64,000 nt of DNA from Rhizobium sp. BK602 (GTDB taxonomy: Bacteria > Pseudomonadota > Alphaproteobacteria > Rhizobiales > Rhizobiaceae), in NCBI RefSeq assembly GCF_014195095.1, contig NZ_JACIBC010000005.1, positions 310,001 through 374,000 of the forward strand. The letters are read 5' to 3'. Below, one piece after another: positions 25,793-34,023 of the stretch (the stretch's first letter is position 1; each line of letters opens with the position of its first letter). The position numbers and the translations under genes are program-made. The notes under the pieces were generated by a model. It was given only the letters and a program-made list of their open reading frames with translations, was not told where the DNA came from and searched no databases.

Positions 25793-25905
25793 TGCGGATG
25801 GGTCGATATCGACGCCATTCCATCTTGCCCTGGCCCGGCCGGCTTTCCTGCCGATATTGCCGCGAAGCGAGCCTTGGCCGCTGGCAAGTCCGATCCGGGG
25901 ATAGC

Positions 25906-25937
25906 AAAAACCCTCCGTATCCGCACGATACGGAGGG
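25906..25937 (-). terminator. Intrinsic terminator of the proXWV transporter operon
   Basis: Perfect 11-bp stem (CCCTCCGTATC / GATACGGAGGG) with a 5-base loop, 17 bp beyond the ATPase gene stop. On the minus strand the stem is followed by TTTTT, so this is a classical Rho-independent terminator for the operon. Confidence 0.85.
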
Positions 25938-25954
25938 CAAGGAAGACAGGGTGC

Positions 25955-27058
25955 TCAGAAGCCGATCGCATCCGTCGTGGACTGCTCCTTCGTTGCAGCA
26001 TTGGCAGGCTGTCCGCTCAAGCTGTGCGAATTGACCATTGCGACCGCAAGCCGGCGGAAGTTGACGGTGCCGATGGGCTTGCCGGTCGATTCCACGACGG
26101 TGACGTCGCCGTCGGGCACTGAGGCCAGGATACGCACGGCTTCCTCGATCGTGGTTCCCGCCGCAATCTTGGCACCGGCGGGGGCAGCATTGCCCTGCAG
26201 CGGCACCATCACCGCTTCGACATGCACGACGCGGCCCCGATTGACCTCCTTGACGAAGTTCGCAACGTACTCATCGGCCGGCCGCAGCACGATGTCCTGG
26301 CTGGTGCCCTGCTGGATAACCTGCCCATCGCGCAGGATGGCGATCTGGTCTCCCAGCCGCAGCGCCTCGTCGAGATCGTGAGTGATGAAGACGATCGTTT
26401 TCTTGATCTCCTTCTGCAGATCGAGAAGAACGGTCTGCATGTCCATGCGGATCAGCGGATCGAGGGCGGAATAGGCCTCGTCCATCAGCAGCACCGGGGC
26501 ATCGTTGGCCAGCGCACGCGCCAGGCCGACGCGCTGCTGCATGCCGCCCGAAAGCTGGTTCGGATATTTCTGTTCGAAACCTTTCAGCCCCACCCGCTCC
26601 AGCCACTTCATCGCGATATCGGCGCTTTTGGAGCGCGCGACGCCTTGAACCTCGAGACCATAGACGGTGTTTTCGAGAACGTTGCGATGCGGTAGCAGCG
26701 CGAACTTCTGGAACACCATCGCGGTCTGATGCCGGCGGAATTCACGAAGCTCGTCCGTGCTCATCTTCACGATATCGACGCCATCGACCAGCACTTCGCC
26801 GGCCGTCGGATCGATCAGGCGATTGACGTGCCGGATCAGCGTCGACTTGCCCGAGCCCGACAGGCCCATGATGACCTGGATACCGCCCGAGGGGATTTCG
26901 ATGTTGATGTCCCTCAGCCCCAGCACATGACCGTGCTTTTCATTGAGCTCCGCCTTCGACAGCCCGTTCTGGACGGCCTCGATATAGGCTTGCGGATTGG
27001 GGCCGAAGATCTTGTAGAGGTGACGGATCTTGATGCCGCCGAAATGACGATCAGCCAT
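25955..27058 (-). CDS. proV: Betaine-type ABC transporter ATP-binding protein (ProV/ChoV-like)
   Basis: A 367-residue ATPase with the QAT-family N-terminal extension (IRHLYKIFGPNPQAYIEAVQNGLSKAEL). It has Walker A GLSGSGKST, the Q-loop near VFQKFALLPHR, the signature LSGGMQQRVGLARAL, Walker B VLLMDEAYSALD, and a C-terminal CBS-like regulatory part (AGTTIEEAVRILASVPDGDVTVVESTGKPIGTV). It powers uptake of glycine betaine, choline or a similar osmolyte. The start ATGGCTGA overlaps the permease stop by 8 bp. The longer frame back to 27142 only reads into the permease gene. Confidence 0.87.
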   Translation of the reverse strand: MADRHFGGIKIRHLYKIFGPNPQAYIEAVQNGLSKAELNEKHGHVLGLRDINIEIPSGGIQVIMGLSGSGKSTLIRHVNRLIDPTAGEVLVDGVDIVKMSTDELREFRRHQTAMVFQKFALLPHRNVLENTVYGLEVQGVARSKSADIAMKWLERVGLKGFEQKYPNQLSGGMQQRVGLARALANDAPVLLMDEAYSALDPLIRMDMQTVLLDLQKEIKKTIVFITHDLDEALRLGDQIAILRDGQVIQQGTSQDIVLRPADEYVANFVKEVNRGRVVHVEAVMVPLQGNAAPAGAKIAAGTTIEEAVRILASVPDGDVTVVESTGKPIGTVNFRRLAVAMVNSHSLSGQPANAATKEQSTTDAIGF

Positions 27059-27938
27059 GGACGGTCTCCCGGTGCTTCTGGAGTCTCTTGCCGTAGGCCT
27101 GGCTGACCCGGTCGAAGATGATGGCGATGCCGACGATGGCAAGACCGTTGAAGATGCCCAGCGTGAAATACTGGTTGGCGATGGCCTTGAGAACCGGCTG
27201 GCCGAGGCCCTGGACGCCGATCATCGAGGCGACGACCACCATGGCGAGCGCCATCATGATGGTCTGGTTGATGCCGGCCATGATGGTGGGCAATGCCAGC
27301 GGCAACTGCACCTTGAACAGCTTCTGCGAATTCGACGAGCCGAAGGCGTCTGCCGCTTCCAGCACGTCCTTGTCGACGAGCCGAATGCCAAGATCGGTAA
27401 GCCTGATCATCGGCGGAATGGCGTAGATGACGACCGCGATCAGTCCCGGCACCTTGCCGATGCCCAGAAGCATGACCACCGGGATGAGATAGACGAAGCT
27501 CGGCATGGTCTGCATGACGTCGAGGATCGGATTGACGACCCTCTGCACCCTATCGGACCGCGACATCAAGATCCCGATCGGAATGCCGATGGCGATCGAC
27601 AGCACCGTGCAGACGAAGATCATCGACACCGTGCGCATGGTGTCTTCCCACATGTCGAAATAGCCGATCAGCAGCAGCGTCACGAGACAGCCGAGGACGA
27701 TTTTCAGGCTCCTGCTGGCGGCCCAGGCGATCGCGAGAATGATCAATATGATGATCGGCCATGGCGTCTGGGTCATGAAACGCTCGGAAGCGATCAGAAA
27801 ATGTTGCAGCGGAGAGAAAAAACTCTCGATCGCATCGCCATAAGCGCGGGTGAATCCCCGAAACCCGTCATCGATCGCTTTCTTCAGATTGCGAAGAAGG
27901 TCGTCGTCCATATGCGGGAATTTGTAAAACCATTCCAT
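27051..27938 (-). CDS. proW: Betaine-type ABC transporter permease (ProW/ChoW-like)
   Basis: A 295-residue permease with about six membrane segments and the binding-protein-dependent transport signature EAADAFGSSNSQKLFKVQLPLALPTIMAGINQT. The N-terminal soluble stretch (MEWFYKFPHMDDDLLRNLKKAIDDGFRGF) is typical of the ProW/ChoW group. It is translated with the ATPase through an 8-bp overlap. A strong hairpin separates it from the upstream binding-protein gene. Confidence 0.87.
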   Translation of the reverse strand: MEWFYKFPHMDDDLLRNLKKAIDDGFRGFTRAYGDAIESFFSPLQHFLIASERFMTQTPWPIIILIILAIAWAASRSLKIVLGCLVTLLLIGYFDMWEDTMRTVSMIFVCTVLSIAIGIPIGILMSRSDRVQRVVNPILDVMQTMPSFVYLIPVVMLLGIGKVPGLIAVVIYAIPPMIRLTDLGIRLVDKDVLEAADAFGSSNSQKLFKVQLPLALPTIMAGINQTIMMALAMVVVASMIGVQGLGQPVLKAIANQYFTLGIFNGLAIVGIAIIFDRVSQAYGKRLQKHRETVHG

Positions 27939-27996
27939 TCGGTTCCCCTTTTCAAAAGAAGCCGGCCAATATCCCTTTTTATTTTTGGCGTTGGGT

Positions 27997-28025
27997 GATG
28001 CGGTGCGTCAGGGACGCACCGCATC
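27997..28025 (-). other. Strong hairpin between proX and proW
   Basis: Perfect 13-bp inverted repeat (GATGCGGTGCGTC / GACGCACCGCATC) with a 3-base loop, starting 7 bp after the binding-protein stop. It lacks an immediate T-tract, although a T/A-rich stretch follows on the minus strand (AAAAATAAAAAGGG). It probably stabilises the proX message or partly terminates it, giving more binding protein than permease. Confidence 0.6.
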
Positions 28026-28031
28026 TCAAGC

Positions 28032-29033
28032 TCAAAGCGAGGCTTCGATCTTCTTGGCAGCTTCCGGCGAGACCCACTTCGACCAAAGGTCCTTGTTCTC
28101 CTTCAGGAAGTGCTTGGCGCCGTCTTCACCGGTGGCCTGGTTGTCGGTCATCCAGGCCATCAGCTTGTTGACCGTGTCGTTCGACCAGGAGCGCTTCTTC
28201 AGATAGTCCATCACGTCCGCTCCGGCCTTGTCGGCGAAGGTCTTTGCAACCAGCGTCACGACACGGTCGACCGGCCATGCGTTCGGCTTCGGATCGGGGC
28301 AATCGGCGACAGTGTTGCAGCGCTTCCATTCGGCCGCATCGGCCGGTACGCCGGCGTCGAGCTTGACCATCTGGTACTTGCCGAGCAACGCGGTCGGGGC
28401 CCAGTAATAGCCGACCCAGCCCTGCTTGCGCTCGTATGCCTTGGCGATGGAACCATCCAGGCCGGCCGCCGAGCCGGTGTCGACGAGCGTGAAGCCCGCC
28501 TTCTCGGCACCGAAGGCCTTATAGAGCTGCGAGGTGACCACCGTGCCGCCCCAGCCCTGCGGACCGTTGACGATCGCGCCCTTCTTCGAATCCTCCGGAT
28601 CGGGGAAGAGTTCCGGATGCTTCAGCACGTCCGGGATCGTCTTGATGTCCGGATGGGCATCGGCGATATATTTCGGAATCCACCATCCCTGGACGCCGCC
28701 ATCCGGCAGCGAGGTGCCGGCAATCACGAGCCGGCCTTCATCCGTACCCTTCTTCACCACCTCCGGCAGAAGATCGATCCAGGCCTCCGGCGCGATGTCG
28801 GGCTGGCCCTTCTCGGCCATCGAGGTGATCGTCGGAACGGTGTCGCCAACCGTAATCTCGGCGCTGCAACCATAGCCTTCGTTCAGGATGATCTTGTCGA
28901 GATTCGAGAGCACCTCGGCGCTCTGCCAGTTCATGCTGGCGATCGTCAGGCTTCCGCATTCGGCGGCGCTTGCCATGGAGGCTCCGCCAAGCAGGCCGAA
29001 CAGCAGGCATGTCGATGCAAGTAGTTTGTTCAT
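28032..29033 (-). CDS. proX: Betaine-type ABC transporter substrate-binding protein (ProX/ChoX-like)
   Basis: A 333-residue periplasmic binding protein with a signal peptide (MNKLLASTCLLFGLLGGASMASA). The OpuAC/ProX-type mature domain opens AECGSLTIASMNWQSAEVLSNLDKIILNEGYGCSAEITVGDTVPTI and carries several tryptophans (WWIPKYIAD, GWVGYYWAPTA) of the kind that form the aromatic box for quaternary amines or sulfoniums. It is the first gene of the proXWV operon. The ligand could be glycine betaine, proline betaine, choline or DMSP; the neighbouring genes make a catabolic substrate likely. Confidence 0.86.
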   Translation of the reverse strand: MNKLLASTCLLFGLLGGASMASAAECGSLTIASMNWQSAEVLSNLDKIILNEGYGCSAEITVGDTVPTITSMAEKGQPDIAPEAWIDLLPEVVKKGTDEGRLVIAGTSLPDGGVQGWWIPKYIADAHPDIKTIPDVLKHPELFPDPEDSKKGAIVNGPQGWGGTVVTSQLYKAFGAEKAGFTLVDTGSAAGLDGSIAKAYERKQGWVGYYWAPTALLGKYQMVKLDAGVPADAAEWKRCNTVADCPDPKPNAWPVDRVVTLVAKTFADKAGADVMDYLKKRSWSNDTVNKLMAWMTDNQATGEDGAKHFLKENKDLWSKWVSPEAAKKIEASL

Positions 29034-29099
29034 TGTCGTTCCCTCTGTTTGCGGCGTCTTATCGAAGCGGGGTGCCGCATTAGCCCGCTCAAGCGGTCG

Positions 29100-29894
29100 T
29101 CAGGAGGCCTCTCCCATACTTACCGATTTCCTGAATGCTGCCGAAAGTCCTTCCGAGATCGATTTCTCCAATCCTGAGGCGCGCATGGCTTCGATCGCCG
29201 CCGCGATGGTGCCGCGATAGTCGAGAAAGGAATTGACGATGTCGTTCGGACAGTCGTCGCGAAGTTCCAGCAAACGCCCGGCACCCACCAGCATAGTGTT
29301 TACCGCCCGCCTGGCAACATCCATAGGTAAACCACGTCCGACGGCATCCTTCATCATGGCTGCGGCAAGCAGCGCCGGAAAGGCCGGTCCCGAGCCGGTG
29401 AGCCCGGTCAGATAGTCGATGTCGCTCTCGCGGCCGAACTCGTCCTCGACGCCGCAAGCGCCGAAGATGCGCCGTACGATGGCCCGGTCGCTCTCATCCA
29501 ATCCGCCGGCGGCGATCCAGGGCGTATAGGACTTGCCGACCTCGGCGGCCGCATTCGGCAGGGCACGCACGACCCTTTTGGTGCGATGACACTCCCCGAG
29601 TTGTTCCAGGCGAATGCCGGCCATGACGGAAATGACGAGCCTGCCGCCGACATCGACGGAAAGGGCGGGCCAGTCGGCCGGCCGAACGGAAACGATGACG
29701 ATGTCCGACCGATCGACGAGTTCCTGATTGTCGCGTGTCCAGTGAACGTCCGGGAACCGCGCCGGCCTTTCGCGCCGATAGGACAGCGAAAGGCCTTCCG
29801 GCCGCGCGATCCCGGCCCTGAGGATCGATCCGGCGAGAGCCCCGCCAAGCCAGCCTGCGCCACCGATCACACCGATCCTCATTGGGTCCTGCAT
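29100..29894 (-). CDS. Pyrroline-5-carboxylate reductase family protein (ProC-like)
   Basis: About 264 residues. The NAD(P)-binding Rossmann start is MRIGVIGGAGWLGGALAGSIL. The C-terminal ProC dimerisation domain contains DYLTGLTGSGPAFPALLAAAMMKDAVGRGLPMDVARRAVNTMLVGAGRLLE. It would reduce a cyclic imine such as pyrroline-5-carboxylate to proline. It lies in a betaine locus and departs from housekeeping ProC (for example FGRESDIDYLTGLTGSG), so a role with N-methylated proline derivatives or another imine is plausible but unproven. A second ATG at 29882 follows AGGA and may be the real start. Confidence 0.75.
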   Translation of the reverse strand: MQDPMRIGVIGGAGWLGGALAGSILRAGIARPEGLSLSYRRERPARFPDVHWTRDNQELVDRSDIVIVSVRPADWPALSVDVGGRLVISVMAGIRLEQLGECHRTKRVVRALPNAAAEVGKSYTPWIAAGGLDESDRAIVRRIFGACGVEDEFGRESDIDYLTGLTGSGPAFPALLAAAMMKDAVGRGLPMDVARRAVNTMLVGAGRLLELRDDCPNDIVNSFLDYRGTIAAAIEAMRASGLEKSISEGLSAAFRKSVSMGEAS

Positions 29895-29976
29895 AGGTGG
29901 CGCCCTCTTACTCTGGCCTGCAGCCGTGAACGGCACGGAGGCGGAGCGCTCGTCGTCGAGGCACCCTGCCGGCGCG

Positions 29977-30085
29977 GATCGCGATATGCTCAGGTATACG
30001 CTTCATTCGCACGGCAATCTCTCTATGGGACAGCTGGAACTATAGTCGATCCGAACCAGATAAGTTGTCCGAGCACGGCATCTAT
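29977..30085 (-). pseudogene. Decayed partial copy of the adjacent TetR gene
   Basis: The plus-strand sequence from 29977 aligns with 30173 onward, inside the 3' part of the intact TetR gene, over about 110 bases. The first 50 bases match at 38 positions without gaps; a one-base deletion follows, then similarity resumes (for example ACCAGATA and CACGG blocks). Read on the minus strand, the copy encodes IAIxEPIRKMRVAIE-like residues matching the TetR C-terminus, but the deletion and an in-frame stop break it. It is a remnant of a tandem duplication or of a lost paralog, not a working gene. Confidence 0.7.
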
Positions 30086-30100
30086 CATCATGGCAGCGTC

Positions 30101-30730
30101 TTATTGCGACTTGTAGTCGTGCCGGGCAAAGAAGCGGTCGAGCTCTCTTTGTTGCGGCACCTGACCGGTATAGATCGCGATATATTCCGGAATGCGCTTC
30201 ATTCGCAGCGCAATTTCCTCCTGGGATTGCATGGAAATATAGCCGATCTGCACCAGATAGGTCGTCCGCGCACGGACATCGGCGGCCGCGTCGTCGAACC
30301 CGAAACGGATGAACATGCGCTTCAGGGCCTCCAGCCGCACCTGATCGGCCTCTCGCACCTCCGCTAAAATTTCCTCCGATTGCAGCGCCCAGCTGCGCAC
30401 GGCGAATTCGAACTTGGAATCGAACAGGTCCTTGTCGAGCCAGCAGTCGAAGACATTGAGCATGGCCTCGGCGAGCGTTTCCGCATAGGCCTCCGTCTGC
30501 TTGACGATATTACCGGTATTCTTTTCCCGCCAGCGGCCGATCAGCGTGCTCAGCAATTCCTCGCGATCCTTGAAGAACCAATAGAAACTCGTTCGCGAAA
30601 GGTTGAGCTTCTTCGCAAGAGGAAGGATCTTGACGGAATCGACGCCCGATTCCAGCAGGGACTCATAGGCTGCTTCCAGCCATCCCTCCTGTGATCCGCG
30701 CCAGCCGCTGTCGTTCAAAGCCTGATCCAT
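30101..30730 (-). CDS. TetR-family transcriptional regulator of the betaine/flavin oxidoreductase locus
   Basis: About 209 residues. The N-terminal TetR HTH reads WLEAAYESLLESGVDSVKILPLAKKLNLSRTSFYWFFKDREELLSTLI, followed by an all-helical ligand domain. It is divergent from the flavin oxidoreductase gene. Two copies of an 18-bp operator in inverted orientation (30772-30789 and 30814-30831) lie between them, in the region expected for both promoters. The ATG at 30730 (MDQALNDSG) is preferred to 30766, which would intrude on the operator region. The ligand is probably a betaine or its breakdown product. Confidence 0.84.
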   Translation of the reverse strand: MDQALNDSGWRGSQEGWLEAAYESLLESGVDSVKILPLAKKLNLSRTSFYWFFKDREELLSTLIGRWREKNTGNIVKQTEAYAETLAEAMLNVFDCWLDKDLFDSKFEFAVRSWALQSEEILAEVREADQVRLEALKRMFIRFGFDDAAADVRARTTYLVQIGYISMQSQEEIALRMKRIPEYIAIYTGQVPQQRELDRFFARHDYKSQ

Positions 30731-30771
30731 ACCTGACCTCGTAGCAAAAAGCACTCCATCGCACAAGGAGA

Positions 30772-30789
30772 ATGTACACTTATGTCAAC
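30772..30789. promoter_or_regulatory. Putative TetR operator 1
   Basis: ATGTACACTTATGTCAAC: arms ATGTACA and TGTCAAC around a 4-base centre. The same 18-mer, as half-site-swapped sequence, recurs at 30814-30831. Its position is between divergent TetR and oxidoreductase genes. Confidence 0.6.
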
Positions 30790-30813
30790 AAACATGACCA
30801 TACTGTTTTCGAC

Positions 30814-30831
30814 GTTGACACTTATGTACAT
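30814..30831. promoter_or_regulatory. Putative TetR operator 2
   Basis: GTTGACACTTATGTACAT. Its reverse complement matches operator 1 at all positions except the central four bases. The two sites are 42 bp apart, centre to centre (four helical turns), which favours cooperative binding. Confidence 0.6.
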
Positions 30832-30876
30832 TTCCGCATAGCCTCGGCCATGACAGCCCCAACCGGAATCCGACAG

Positions 30877-32913
30877 ATGCAAAACGATCCCCTGCTCCAG
30901 CCTTTCCAGCTCAAGCACCTGACACTTCGCAACCGCATCATCGTCACATCGCACGAGCCGGCCTACCCGGAAGACGGCATGCCGAAGGAGCGTTACCGCG
31001 CCTATACGGTCGAGCGGGCCAAGGGAGGCGTGGCGATGACGATGACGGCAGGCTCCGCCGCCGTGTCCAAGGACAGCCCGCCGGTATTCAACAACCTGCT
31101 CGCCTACAAGGACGAGATCGTGCCGTGGATCAGGGACATGACGGACGCCGTGCACGAACAGGGCGCCGCCATCATGATCCAGCTCACCCATCTCGGGCGC
31201 CGCACCCGCTGGGACAAGGGCGATTGGCTTCCCGTCGTCGCGCCATCGCATCAGCGCGAGGCCGCTCACCGCGCCTTCCCTAAGAAAATGGAAGACTGGG
31301 ACTTCGAACGTATCATCAAGGATTTCGCCGATGCCGCCGAACGCATGAAGGCGGGCGGCATGGACGGCGTCGAGCTGGAAGCCTATGGCCATCTGATCGA
31401 CCAATGCATGTCGCCGCTCACCAATGAGCTCGATGAACCCTATGGCGGCTCCCTCGACAACCGGATGCGCTTCTGTCTCGATGTATTCAAGGCGATCCGG
31501 CAAAGGGTTGGGGAGGATTTCATTCTGGGCGTACGCTATACGGCCGACGAATGTCTTCCCGGCGGCACCAGCAGGACCGAGGGCATCGAGATTTCGAGGC
31601 GCCTCAGGGACAGCGGCCTCATCGACTACCTGAATGTGATCCGCGGCCATATCGACACCGATCCCGGCCTGACGGATGTGATCCCGATCCAGGGCATGGC
31701 GAACTCGCCGCATCTGGATTTCGCCGGCGAAATCCGCGCGGCGACAAGCTTCCCGACGTTCCATGCCGCCAAGATCCCCGACGTCGCGACAGCCCGCCAC
31801 GCCATTGCCTCGGGCAAGGTCGATATGGTCGGCATGACGCGCGCCCACATGACGGACCCGCATATCGCCCGCAAGATCATCGAAAAGCGCGAGGACGACA
31901 TCCGTCCCTGCGTCGGCGCCAATTACTGTCTTGACCGCATCTACCAGGGTGGCGCCGCCTACTGCATCCACAATGCGGCCACCGGTCGCGAGCTGACCAT
32001 GCCGCATGCGATCGACAAGGCCGCAACCCGCAAGAAGGTCGTCATCGTCGGCGCAGGCCCGGCTGGGCTTGAAGCCGCGCGCGTCGCCGCCGAGCGTGGG
32101 CATGAGGTCGTCGTCTTCGAGGCGGCCAACGATCCGGGCGGCCAGATAAGGCTCACCGCGCAAAGCGAACGCCGCAGAGAGATGATCAGCATCATCGACT
32201 GGCGCATGAGCCAATGCGAAAAGCATGGCGTGACCTTCCATTTCAACACATGGGCGGAAGCCGGCACCGTCGAGGCGGAAAATCCCGACGTCGTGATCAT
32301 CGCCACCGGCGGCATGCCGCACACCGAAGTCCTCTCCAAGGGCAATGACCTGGTCGTCTCGGCCTGGGACATCATCTCGGGCGACGTCAAGCCGGGTTCC
32401 AACGTGCTGATCTTCGACGATGCCGGCGATCATGCCGGCCTGCAGGCGGCGGAATTCCTAGCCAAGGCCGGCGCCAAGGTCGAAATCATGACGCCGGATC
32501 GCTCTTTCGCACCGGAAGTCATGGCGATGAACCTCGTCCCCTATATGCGCTCGCTTCAGAAACACGATGTGACCTTCACCGTCACTTACCGGCTCGATTC
32601 CGTCGAAAAAAGCGGCAATGAGCTCGTCGCGCATGTCGGCAGCGACTATGGCGGCGTTTCGAAGCAGCGCAGCTTCGATCAGGTCGTCATCAATCACGGC
32701 ACCATTCCGCTCGATGAGCTTTATTTCGAGCTGAAGCCGCGTTCGAAAAATCTCGGCGAAATCTCCCACGACCAGTTGGTCGCCGGCGAGCCTCAGTCGG
32801 TCCTGCGCAATCCGCAGGGCAAATTCCAGCTCTTCCGCATCGGCGATGCTGTCGCGGCGCGCAACACCCACGCCGCCATCTATGACGGGCTTCGCCTCGC
32901 AAAGGACATCTGA
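30877..32913 (+). CDS. NADH:flavin oxidoreductase / dimethylglycine demethylase-like enzyme (DgcA/StcD type)
   Basis: About 678 residues in the trimethylamine/dimethylglycine dehydrogenase family. An N-terminal FMN-binding TIM barrel (DPLLQPFQLKHLTLRNRIIV... HEPAYPEDGMPKERY) spans ~1-370. A cysteine cluster CVGANYCLDRIYQGGAAYC follows. A C-terminal pyridine-nucleotide-type fold holds VVIVGAGPAGLEAARVAAERGHEVVVFE. These enzymes oxidatively N-demethylate methylamines or betaines. The Fe-S cluster motif of this family is normally C-x2-C-x2-C-x11/12-C, but here the second cysteine is an alanine. Possible starts are 30850 and 30877; the latter gives the typical N-terminus. It is divergent from TetR and followed by the cupin gene. 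Confidence 0.82.
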   Translation: MQNDPLLQPFQLKHLTLRNRIIVTSHEPAYPEDGMPKERYRAYTVERAKGGVAMTMTAGSAAVSKDSPPVFNNLLAYKDEIVPWIRDMTDAVHEQGAAIMIQLTHLGRRTRWDKGDWLPVVAPSHQREAAHRAFPKKMEDWDFERIIKDFADAAERMKAGGMDGVELEAYGHLIDQCMSPLTNELDEPYGGSLDNRMRFCLDVFKAIRQRVGEDFILGVRYTADECLPGGTSRTEGIEISRRLRDSGLIDYLNVIRGHIDTDPGLTDVIPIQGMANSPHLDFAGEIRAATSFPTFHAAKIPDVATARHAIASGKVDMVGMTRAHMTDPHIARKIIEKREDDIRPCVGANYCLDRIYQGGAAYCIHNAATGRELTMPHAIDKAATRKKVVIVGAGPAGLEAARVAAERGHEVVVFEAANDPGGQIRLTAQSERRREMISIIDWRMSQCEKHGVTFHFNTWAEAGTVEAENPDVVIIATGGMPHTEVLSKGNDLVVSAWDIISGDVKPGSNVLIFDDAGDHAGLQAAEFLAKAGAKVEIMTPDRSFAPEVMAMNLVPYMRSLQKHDVTFTVTYRLDSVEKSGNELVAHVGSDYGGVSKQRSFDQVVINHGTIPLDELYFELKPRSKNLGEISHDQLVAGEPQSVLRNPQGKFQLFRIGDAVAARNTHAAIYDGLRLAKDI

Positions 32914-32961
32914 GCCATAGGCGTCGGGCAAAGCCGTCGCCATCGTCATTAGGGAAAGATC

Positions 32962-33564
32962 ATGACGGAGCGCAGGGAAGGCTTACAATCGTTCGTGGAT
33001 GCCGCACACCTGGCATTCGACCGGTTCGCGCAGGCGCCGGAGGCTCGCCGGTCGATCCGGCAGATTTTCGCGGCATTGGAAACGCCCGCATCGCAGCGGC
33101 CGGGACCGGGGAGCCGCTTGCCCATCTGCGCCCATCTCGACACGGCGCTTTCCGTCGAAGCCTCCGACCCCTGCCTCAGGCGCCTGATCGAATGCTTCAA
33201 GGCGATCGAGCCCGCGCTCGAATGGTGGCGCCGGACCGACGGCGGGGGAACGGCGAGCGCCAATTTTGCCGATGGACATGCCAACGCGATGCTCCTCGGT
33301 CCGGGCGGGCTTGAGGAGCGCAAGGATATTTGGCTGGGTGTGACGCTGATGGCGCCGAATGTCCGCTATCCGGACCATGACCATGCGCCGGAAGAGGTCT
33401 ATCTGGTTCTTTCGGACGGGCAGTTTCAGCAGGGGGAAGGAGAATGGTTCTCACCCGGCATCGGCGGGTCATTCTACAACGTGCCGGAGATCAGGCATGC
33501 GATGAGATCCCTCGACACGCCCCTCTTCGCCTTCTGGGCGCTGCTCGCCGATCGCCCGGATTAG
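32962..33564 (+). CDS. Cupin of the DMSP-lyase family (DddQ/DddL-like)
   Basis: A 200-residue protein whose C-terminal cupin carries the metal-site pattern of dimethylsulfoniopropionate lyases. Y136, H139, H141, E145 and Y147 lie in RYPDHDHAPEEVYLVLSDG, and H179 in NVPEIRHAMR. In DddQ/DddL/DddW enzymes these residues bind the metal and start beta-elimination of DMSP to dimethyl sulfide and acrylate. An N-terminal helical part (~1-85) precedes it, as in DddQ. The gene starts 48 bp after the flavin oxidoreductase, with AGGGAAAG upstream of the ATG. Not all cupins of this superfamily are lyases, so DMSP cleavage is a prediction. Confidence 0.75.
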   Translation: MTERREGLQSFVDAAHLAFDRFAQAPEARRSIRQIFAALETPASQRPGPGSRLPICAHLDTALSVEASDPCLRRLIECFKAIEPALEWWRRTDGGGTASANFADGHANAMLLGPGGLEERKDIWLGVTLMAPNVRYPDHDHAPEEVYLVLSDGQFQQGEGEWFSPGIGGSFYNVPEIRHAMRSLDTPLFAFWALLADRPD

Positions 33565-33603
33565 GCGACCGGCAGTCAAAGGCTTCGCTCCCGGTGGAGC
33601 GGC

Positions 33604-33861
33604 CTATTGCATCACCGGCACGCCTGCCTCTTCCGCCGCCTTGATCAAGGCCTCTCGCACGGCATCCGGGCGGATCGTGCCCATCATCGCATCGAGGCAT
33701 ATCCGGATCGCTGTCAGGTATTCCTCGCCGTCGTCGATCGGCCAATGTTCCAGCAAGGTCTCGGTGGCGGCCTGTACCGAATTGACACGCCGATATTCCC
33801 CGGTGCTCTGCATCACCAATGTTACCGCCGGGAACGGCCGCAAAGTATCCCGTTTCAACAC
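33604..33861 (-). CDS. DUF982-domain small protein
   Basis: An 85-residue protein with the DUF982 pattern: ATETLLEHWPIDDGEEYLTAIRICLDAMMGTIRPDAVREALIKAAEEAGVPV. This small family is expanded in rhizobia and has no known function. Translation starts at GTG (33861), preceded by GGAGGTAAT at good spacing. It stands alone between the DMSP-lyase-like gene and the biotin operon. Confidence 0.8.
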   Translation of the reverse strand: MLKRDTLRPFPAVTLVMQSTGEYRRVNSVQAATETLLEHWPIDDGEEYLTAIRICLDAMMGTIRPDAVREALIKAAEEAGVPVMQ

Positions 33862-34023
33862 GCATTACCTCCAAAGCACATATACTTCGGTAACCTTGCA
33901 AAATGCGTTCCGGAAAATCCTCCTGCCCGCAGCCGCCGTCGCCGGATTGTCGGCGACTCAAGATCCACGGATGCAAACAGCCTATCACGGCGAATGTCTG
34001 GCGCTTTCCGAGCCGTAGATGGA

